Of a stretch of DNA of 64,000 nucleotides, positions 56,693-64,000 are shown one piece after another; the first letter of the stretch is position 1; every line of letters begins with the position of its first letter. The notes beneath the pieces are model-generated. The model was not told where the DNA came from and made no database searches. It worked only from the letters and a program-made list of their open reading frames with translations. The stretch is from Vandiemenella viatica (lineage: Eukaryota > Arthropoda > Insecta > Orthoptera > Morabidae): the NCBI GenBank assembly GCA_031002005.1, contig JARYHS010013630.1:241931539-241995538 (forward strand), read 5' to 3'. The position numbers were made by a program, and so were the translations under genes.

Positions 56693-57050
56693 GCGGTCTG
56701 GTGGCTCAGTGGTCGCCGACCCTGGTTGCATAGCTTGCCTCGCGTTGCCAGGCTCGTCGGTTCGAGTCCGGCCGCAGGCAGGGGTGTTGTGTTCGTCCTG
56801 TGTTGTCGAAAGGTCCCCGGTTCGAATCCCTGTCTCGGCGGGGATTTTCATAGGCACTTAACCCGGCCTTCACCTCTAGCACCAGCTTGCTGTGTAATGT
56901 GAAGTATTCCAGAACGCTTCCGTGGTTCGGATTCCACGTTAAACTGTAGGTCCCCTGTACGCGGCAGAATTGCCGGGATAGGTTAAGACATGCGCGGAAT
57001 GCGCAGCCACTAGAAATCCTGTCACCAGGTCATTACGACCACACGGAATT
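56693..57050 (+). mobile_element. Dimeric tRNA-headed SINE
   Basis: GGTCTGGTGGCTCAGTGGTC (A box) and GTCGGTTCGAGTCCGGCC (B box), followed ~60 bp on by a second B-box-like CCCCGGTTCGAATCCCTG. The body contains CCCGGCCTTCACCTCTAGC, GATTCCACGTTAAACTGTAGG and CCTGTACGCGGCAGAATTG, and ends at an ATTATTATTATAATTAG tail. Two tRNA-like B boxes suggest a dimeric SINE or one SINE in another. Confidence 0.75.
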
Positions 57051-57394
57051 ATTATTATAATTAGACAAGTGTGTTCTATGTCAATGCCTTTTAGCAAACT
57101 CTAAAAATATAACAGCAAACAATAACCACGCGACGATCAATTTTATTACGTATAGTAAAAACAATATCACTCGTGTCGAAGGGCATGGCGAAATCTATGT
57201 GAATTTTCAAAATGTTGTTTTCTCCTCGTTTAATTACCATACATCGTTTCTATGTTTTGTTTTGATTTGAAAAATCGCATGAGCTCTAGCATTTTTCAGT
57301 TAATGTATATTGTTGCGTTGTCTTTCATTAATTTAATGGGTGAGAGTAATCGTTCTATTTTAATTGTATCTATGCCGAATAATCATATTAGAAA

Positions 57395-57630
57395 TACCTC
57401 AGCTTGGAAGGAACATCGGACCTGGTATTCGGGAGGATGCGGGTTCAAATCCCCGTCCAGCCATCCTGCTTTCGGTTTTCCAGCTTCTTCGATAAACACA
57501 ACAGGCGAATGCTGCGATGTTCCTTAAAAAATATCCGTAATTGAATTGCTTCCAGTTCCATCTCCTAAATCCCCCTGTAATGACCTCAATGTTGACGAGA
57601 CGTAAAGTCCGAAGCAAGAAAATAAATAAA
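57395..57630 (+). mobile_element. SINE-A copy 6
   Basis: GACCTGGTATTCGGGAGGATG, B-box-like GGTTCAAATCCCCGTCC, GGCGAATGCTGCGATGTTCC, CCCTGTAATGACCTCAATG and a TAAAGTCCGAAGCAAGAAAA tail. Diverged from copies 2 and 4. Confidence 0.85.
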
Positions 57631-57689
57631 AGTGGAAGGAACTGTCTAATCTTGCTTGTGAGCTGGTGAGAATTTCAGCATTTGGTGAG

Positions 57690-57890
57690 ATATTGAGGTA
57701 TCTAGGGTGGGACCCCCTCTCTCCCCCCCCCCCCCCCGTAATTCTGGAGACTTTTTTTTAGCTCTACTGTTTTTTAATATGATGACGTGAACTTTCTGTG
57801 AACTTCTCCCCCATTTTGGTGAGATTTCGTCGGATTCCCCCCCCCCCTCTCCTATTCGTGGTCTCGTAATTAAGGAACGCCCCCTGAGGA
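57690..57890. mobile_element. Degenerate Harbinger-like MITE fragment
   Basis: C runs (57722-57737, 57840-57846) and a right end whose inverse reads GGGGGCGTTCCTTAATTACG, similar to the inverted ends of M1 and M2. No intact left end or target duplication. Confidence 0.5.
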
Positions 57891-59529
57891 AGCTGACGGT
57901 CTCAAATGTACTGCATTCAGTGTAATAAATAAATGTATATAAAGCCATTTAATTTCGTCCGTTAAGATGTTCCTTTAATTATATTCGTACTTACTTGTTC
58001 GGCGAAATTAAGAAAGAAATAAGTAGCAAAGCAGCAGCACTGGAATATTTGTTTATAGATACTAAGATCTCTAAAGTTTCACTATTATTAATGGTTCATT
58101 GCAGACACGATGTATTTTTACATTGTATTCTTTCATTGGGACTGTGTGGAGAAACTCGTGATTGACATTTCTAACTTTATGCTTTAAAACAAAAAAAGAA
58201 TAAAATGTAAGAGAAGTATTAGAATTTTTGTAAAATACATTTATATATTCTTCATCAATCAAAAAAATTCATTCTTATCTTATAAATATATAAAATAAAC
58301 TAAAAGAAAATATACAAACAATTCGTTCTTAAAATATGATCTAAATTTATTTACTACTCATACATTTCTTACGTAAAATCCATTAGATAATGTTGTCTAT
58401 CTTTATGAAAACATATTACTTCCCGCTTGCTGTTGATTTCTAAAGAATACTATACATACGCGTATGTACTCTGTAGAGGGTTCCGTATTAATTTTTTAAC
58501 GTATGAGACTGAAATCAGTGGTCATGATAGTAAGTAATTAACCTTTAAATAAGGAATGCGGACTCTGCGCAATCGGTGCAAATGAAAGAGATAATTAAAT
58601 TGTCCGAATTAATCAGAGAGAAAGATCGCTTGAACATATTAATTAAAATAACACTAATGTGAACGCGAAACACGTGACATTAACAACAGACATCTTAAGA
58701 ACAATAAACTAAATGATTAAAGTTCAGTTTGTAGCAGTTAAGCAGTTTTATCACCATATGTATCACTGTTCTGTATGTATATTTAGTACAGAATAGCACA
58801 TATATGTAACTAATGATACAGGTGAAGGGTGGCATACCAGCATATGATAGTTAAAAAAAAGTTTATGATTAACAGTGGGGTAAACTTAATGTTTTGCACT
58901 TTTGCAATTTCTGATTTACATTAGTATTAAAAAAACAGTTTAATATCAATACTGTCCTCTCTTCAAAGACAGGTCAAAATTTAACTTCTAGTAAACATTA
59001 AAACTATTAGTCATTTTAAATAGGTTATGCAGTTTTTATGAAAATTACGCCATAACAAAGTTTTCAAGTATACTTCGCTTTTTTTATAGCTAATTTATAA
59101 AATGTCTCGATTACACCAATATGTTTATAATATTTTTATGTGATTTTTTTTTACGTAAGATCACGGTATTTTTAAAAATGATTCTCTAGGTTTTCGATAG
59201 TAGAATAAATTTATTCTATAAATTTCTACAAATTTTATAAGAGTTTAAGAAACAAAGTTCTTTGGCAATTTATAAATAAGTGCCGTCATGTGAAACTGTT
59301 GTTACTATGATTCCTTCGAATGCTTCGAGAACAAAGAATGCGTATCGGGTGAAATTAATCTACTGTGACAGTCGAGTGATTTTGATGCACATTTCTTGAG
59401 GCTTATAGCCGCCCTTATGACGTACCTTGCTGTTAGCATGCCTGTAAACCTGTAACTTTCTTCTGACAGCCAACAAACAATGTTCAGTGCTAGTATAATA
59501 TACTCTGATTATCAGACTTGGGCCATTCT
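57891..59529. other. AT-rich region including the probable innexin 3' UTR
   Basis: Very AT-rich with no other feature. The innexin is read right to left, so its 3' UTR lies here. The nearest AATAAA on the minus strand is at 59215-59210, about 315 nt past the stop, and is a candidate polyadenylation signal. No transcript evidence is available. Confidence 0.5.
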
Positions 59530-59973
59530 CTACTGTAGAGGCGTCTTCTCTTCGTCGCCACTTTTCAGACCGTCGTTAACAGGCAGGGTGTCCGCCTCGT
59601 CAAAGTCTTGCGCTAGTCCGACGAAGATCTCCTGGAAGACGAAGCCGTCGAGGTTGTGCGCGAGGTAGTAGAGGAAGAGCCAGTCGGAGTAGTTGCAGCG
59701 CCTGGTGACGGTGATCATCTCGTACGGCTCGAGCTGCTGGGGGGTAGCCAGGCGGAAGGCCTTCCGGTTGAAGGCGTTGCTGCGGGAGTGGAAGACGAAC
59801 GTGAAGACGCGCCACAACAACGCCAGCACTGTCACAACCGACAGTATGACGAACCAGAACCACAGGCACACGTAGATCTTCTCGTTGATGATGTTCAGTG
59901 CCATCACACACATCGCGTCGTGCTTCTGCAGGCTGCCCGACGGACCGTACTTGAAGAAGGTGCACTTAGTTAC
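59530..59973 (-). CDS. Inx7: Innexin, last coding exon
   Basis: 444 nt including the stop. Acceptor CCTGCAG precedes 59973; the exon enters in phase 0 with VTKCTFFKYGPSGSLQKHD. It gives the end of extracellular loop 2 (conserved Cys in TKC and in DAMCVMALNIINEKIY), transmembrane segment 4 (LWFWFVILSVVTVLALLWRV) and the cytoplasmic tail of about 90 residues ending EEKTPLQ. Innexins form insect gap junctions and hemichannels in the plasma membrane. The MALNI form and the preceding exon recall Inx7 among insect innexins; the subfamily is from memory, not a search. Base composition is strikingly GC-rich against the AT-rich flanks. Confidence 0.93.
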   Translation of the reverse strand, partial: VTKCTFFKYGPSGSLQKHDAMCVMALNIINEKIYVCLWFWFVILSVVTVLALLWRVFTFVFHSRSNAFNRKAFRLATPQQLEPYEMITVTRRCNYSDWLFLYYLAHNLDGFVFQEIFVGLAQDFDEADTLPVNDGLKSGDEEKTPLQ

Positions 59974-62010
59974 CTGCAGGCAAGTGAAGGTTAATTCTTA
60001 TTACCATCTGCCCGAGAAAACATGATAGAAAAATTGAAGGAACGGATTGCAACCTCATTCCGATTTAATTAATACAGTCACAATCCGAAGAATCTTCCAG
60101 AAGAAAGTTTGAATTGTCAGAATTAAATGAATTAATGGCTATAACCGAACAGTCAAAGTATGAAATCGAGATCAGTGATTTTGCACAATATTATCTACAA
60201 TTTTCGACCTTACTTGCTGAAAAAGTACAAGGAATGTATCCTTTAGCGGATTTCCGAATATCAGCTTCAAATAAAGGTCTATAAACATAATTTGGAGTAT
60301 GTAATCACATCGTGCATAAAAATACACATATATTTTGATAGTACGCCTTGCTGTTCTACCTCATGGAAAATTAAGATGACCAAAATATAAACTGACTGTG
60401 ACAGTGTTTTTTGTATTCGCTGTCCTCAGTCGTATGGTGGCAGATTCGTACCATTCATATATTTACTTCATTTATTTTCATTGGTTGGTATGCCATCTCT
60501 TACCGTGGTCTCTATAGACGCTTTTTTAACTCGCTAAGTAATAAACCTCATTTTTATTCTCAAAATTAGACTTGAGCAAAGTTAGTACGACATAAACTCA
60601 AACTATTAACGAAGACACTTCTTAAAATATATCAATTTTCAATTAAGAAAGCAAAATACTATTTTTTGTCAAAAAAATTTCTGCGCTGATATCTAGTTTA
60701 TCCTTTGTTAACCAACTACGACGTGATTCCTGGTGCAGGGGTTCGAGTGGTTGTTGGGCATATTTGTGGACGTTGTGAGTGGTGTACCTTAATTGGAGTG
60801 ACTAACCTTCGTGTTTTTAGGCATCTTCTAAGTCTTCCGATCTTGGGTGAAGTTCATCTTGCGGGCTACTAATAGTGGTAATTATTCAAGACATCTGACA
60901 TCACTCCATTTTACGGTTGGAGAACCGAGGATAGAGAATGCAAGGACTGGTTTGGCACTAGCTGATATAAACTATCCTATGAAAATGATAAGACGGCTAA
61001 CTGGTAGTGAGTCCCTTTAATGGTCACCGAAAACTATAAATGTACAGTCAATGACGTGACCTGCAAGGACTACTCCGAGTGCTAGCTTCTTGAAACTAAA
61101 TTACTGCTTCAGATACTGATTAATTTATTGAATGAATATGAAGCGAGACACCGTATCTTTGTTGGAAAGCATTAGCGCTAGGAGAGGCTAAGACAGTCGG
61201 TGCGATCGATTAGCTGACCCATATTGACTGGTTCAAGTCTACTCGAAGAATGAGGTAGAGTAATGATACTTATGTTCTGAAGTTAACGTTCATATGCATC
61301 ACAGCTCACCGGAACGAACCAGCCGAAGGTGACTTTGCTGTAAGCATTTTTATCGAACAACAAGCTATGCTGAATCGCGTCTGTCTTCACCGATCAGACA
61401 CGTTGCAAGTTAGATTCACAAAATACAGCAACTATTCCGAAAAATACTAATTGCTCTTAATCAAATCCTAACGTGAAAAACGACCTTCACACTGGTTAAA
61501 TGACTACTGGCGTTAATAGGATAAAATGGAAATGTATGATGGTGGGGTTTTTTTGATTAAGACGACAGAAACTTTAACCGGGAAATATAATTTAAAAGCC
61601 GAAAGATACTCACGTCCACTCGACATAATTATAAACAAATGAACCTAGGCATTAATGAAATATTTCTTATTAAAGTCATATTTATGAAAAAAGTTACGAG
61701 ACTTTACACGATGCTATGAAGCTACTACTTATAGTGAGAATTTTTTAAAAAAAATTTACGGGTTTTTTGGTGCTTCGATTCACATGCATTTAGTATTCTG
61801 AAGTGTGTAAAGTACTTACCGTACACGAAACACTTAAAATTATTTATAAAAATATAAAGTAATTTTAAAACTATTATTTGGTTCTGTGTCTGTTAACAAT
61901 AAATGTTGCAAGAAACTTCGAATTCGGCTTACACAAAAATAGCTACAATCAGTTACTAAATCTATCGTTTGTAAATACTGCAGCAGTGAGTAGGAGGATG
62001 TGCAGCTGAC
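59974..62010 (-). other. Innexin intron (2037 bp)
   Basis: Phase-0 intron with donor AAG/GTCAGC at 62010 and acceptor CTGCAG ending at 59974. AT-rich, with no repeats recognised inside. Confidence 0.85.
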
Positions 62011-62262
62011 CTTGGGGAAGACGACGTCGAGTATATCGGGGTCGTCTGCGCCGGTGTCCGCCACCTTGGGCCCCAGACTCATGAACTGGCCGCCCAGGAA
62101 GGCGTCCGTGATGGCGAACTGCGCGGCCAGGTTGACGGCGTTCAGCACCTCACACACTATCATCCAGTGCGCCCACGGTCGGTTCAAGTGCAAGCGATCT
62201 CTGAACGCTTTCCGCACAGTAGCGATGTTCTCCTGGCGCGCCTGCCTTGATGGAATCTTCTT
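62011..62262 (-). CDS. Inx7: Innexin, penultimate coding exon in view
   Basis: 252 nt, 84 codons, phase 0 at both ends. Acceptor CTTTGCAG precedes 62262; donor follows CCCAAG at 62011. It encodes the cytoplasmic loop end (KKIPSRQARQENIATVRKAF), transmembrane segment 3 (HWMIVCEVLNAVNLAAQFAI) and the start of extracellular loop 2 (TDAFLGGQFMSLGP, then DILDVVFPK). The FLGGQF and VLDLVFPK-type blocks are close to those I recall for Inx7. Exons for the N-terminus, TM1, TM2 and loop 1 are not in the remaining ~1.7 kb and must lie beyond the window. Confidence 0.92.
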
Positions 62263-62564
62263 CTGCAAAGAGACAATCGGCCAATGTTACTAGTCTATTA
62301 CGTACATACAGCTGAATTCATCTAGTGACGATAAAATGCTCGTAGTTTCTAACAAAAACCTAAAAACATCGTTAGCGACAAAAAATCTTCCTTCCAATAG
62401 CGAAATTTTACATATTACATCTAACTGCAAATTTAATATCAACAGCAATTGAAAATTTACTAGTCTTAGCCCCTCTTTGCAACAGAATGACACTTCTAGA
62501 TGTAAACATTTTTTTTCTTCGTACTTGGAATGAAAAAATGACGATACGCAACTCACGATTGGAA
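62263..62564 (-). other. Innexin intron, left part
   Basis: Sequence upstream of the penultimate exon; no further innexin exon or other feature is visible. Confidence 0.6.
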
Positions 62565-63485
62565 TGAATGGAAAAAGTGACTTGTTAGATGCAGGAATTC
62601 TTAAAAGGTGTAGAGCAAAGAGTTGGATTAGTAAATGCAGTATCGAAACAGGTGGGAGTGAAAAGAGGAGCGCCGCAGGACAGAACATTTGGACAACAGC
62701 AAATAACATAACGTTACATTCTGTACTAAGAATAAAACTGGAGGATTGTGAACAACTGCGGATTTTGAAAGGATATCTATTTGGTTGTTGATCTCAGGTT
62801 CAAATGAAAATAATACCAAGAAGAATCAGGTCATCAGCTCATTAAGTACAAATAATAATAAAAGTTTCCTTTGATTGCTTGTCGAATACGTTAAGTGTGA
62901 ATATCCTGAAGTAACGTTTGACAGTAAACTCAATTAGGCAGGGCACATTGGCCATTTGGTAGGGAGAGGCTACAAAACCCTTCATTTACTGGAAACGGTG
63001 ATGTGAAGATATACTAGAAGTTAGAAAGCTGGTTTTACAAAACTTTGGCTATGCTGTTGCTTGAATACAGTGGTGAAATATGGAACCCACGATTTTGGTA
63101 TAAAATTGAGAAGCTGGATGGAGTGCAAAGGAGAGTAACTCTTGTACAAGGCACTTATTAACGATGGTGCTTAGATGGATTTTGGTTTCAGAATTAGGAA
63201 TAGCACTTTATTTCAGATGTAATGAAATGAGGGAAAAATTATTTTGTATCTAAGGGAGTCAGGGACTGGAATAAATTACCAAAGGAAATGTGAGCATTTT
63301 ACAAAAAAAACATTGAAAAAGTTAAAAATGAACATTCTGAAAGAGCAGTAATTAATAGGGAATGAAACTGTGCTGAAATAATGTAAGATTAAACGGAAAA
63401 TTATGAAATTGTATGTGTAGGCAAATTGTCCCCTCGGCATATGCTCCATTGCAATTAAATCAAGTAATTAAAATTAATTACGGGA
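62565..63485 (+). mobile_element. LINE-A fragment (RT to 3' end) in the innexin intron
   Basis: Matches LINE-A from the RT box region: GGAATTCTTAAAAGGTGTAG, AAATGCAGTATCGAAACAGG, AGAGGAGCGCCGCAGG (the PQG box). Later come GATGGAGTGCAAAGGAGAG and GGGAGTCAGGGACTGGAATA, ending GCAATTAAATCAAGTAATTAA near 63480. Orientation is opposite to the gene. Coding frames are broken. Confidence 0.88.
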
Positions 63486-64000
63486 TCTAATAATTGGAAA
63501 CATATTTCCGAGTTCTGCGAAAACATTTGACGGAAAAAAAATAATCGCTTAAGCTGATTTGTTGTACAATTATCTTGGGAGAACTCTCGGCTGTTACAAT
63601 GTCAAATAGAATATTTGTATTTTAGCTTCCATTGTAGCCGTGACAATGGAAGAGTCTGACAACTAGCAGTATTTTCAAACTTAAACAACTAATATCGAAT
63701 AATTCTAATTTCGTTACAAGTGCTGTTGGTACAAGCCTATATTCCGCTGAACTACAATTAGTATATGTACCAGCCTTCTTGTTTCAGAAGATAGAATCAT
63801 AAGGAATACGTTCCTGCTTTAATCTAAAGAAAAACCGATATTTTTTTTTTAACGTCTTTGCATTTTGGCATCGTTTCTTCATAATAATCATAGAGATGTT
63901 GATTTTTTGTATTTCGTATCCTTGACTACTTTTGCTAGAATAGTATTGATGCTGCCTCTGAATTTGAGCAGTTCAAATTCTGGATGCTTTATTTATTATT
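63486..64000. other. No recognisable feature
   Basis: AT-rich, presumed innexin intron or flank. Confidence 0.4.

Noticed and set aside
59600..59994. Long open frames on both strands overlapping the innexin exon
   Set aside because: They are GC-rich shadows of the innexin frame; no domain and inconsistent splice context.
62290..62709. 139-codon minus-strand frame as an upstream innexin exon
   Set aside because: Overlaps a LINE-A fragment in antisense and lacks innexin motifs.

Overview
The window is eukaryotic and most likely from an insect with a large, repeat-rich genome. It holds single short exons with consensus GT/AG splice sites, multi-kilobase introns, an insect innexin, a secreted Kazal-type protein, and many LINEs, tRNA-headed SINEs, mariner/Tc1/pogo/Harbinger/hAT elements and tandem arrays. 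The mix of SINEs and LINEs would suit an orthopteran or other polyneopteran, but that is inference. No operons, bacterial genes or CRISPR arrays were seen.

Two host genes are supported, both on the minus strand and both incomplete. (1) A secreted Kazal-domain protein has exons at 25701-25653 (start codon, with a TATA box just upstream), 17688-17601 and 12492-12194. The three splice together in phase into at least 145 codons; the last exon was not found. (2) An innexin, closest in remembered sequence to Inx7, has its last two coding exons at 62262-62011 and 59973-59530. Its N-terminal exons lie off the right edge.

The rest is mostly mobile or repetitive DNA. Positions 1-2290 hold a LINE fragment joined to a dimeric tandem array. 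Positions 9106-11693 hold a decayed pogo/Tigger-like element with terminal inverted repeats. Positions 14355-17378 hold a fold-back element and a second, longer copy of the same array type. Positions 17760-21395 hold a decayed two-ORF LINE whose ORF1 shows SGNH-esterase-like blocks, with 3' fragments of the same family scattered through the window. A Tc1-like fragment lies at 21981-22700. Positions 29238-29661 and 42503-43571 hold two Harbinger-like MITEs with TAA target duplications. Positions 35066-36815 hold a long inverted repeat and another tandem array. A mariner pseudogene lies at 40690-41646. Positions 43625-44465 and 54840-55662 hold two further satellite-like arrays. A 5'-truncated LINE with an intact ORF occupies 45367-47786. 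A 210-bp hAT MITE lies at 55698-55907.

The most unusual structure is a class of tandem-array elements. Two independent copies (1563-2287 and 15440-17378) alternate two related ~140-bp monomers and stop at the same non-repetitive terminus, which suggests mobilisation as defined elements rather than simple satellite expansion. Long stretches without recognisable features are listed as such.
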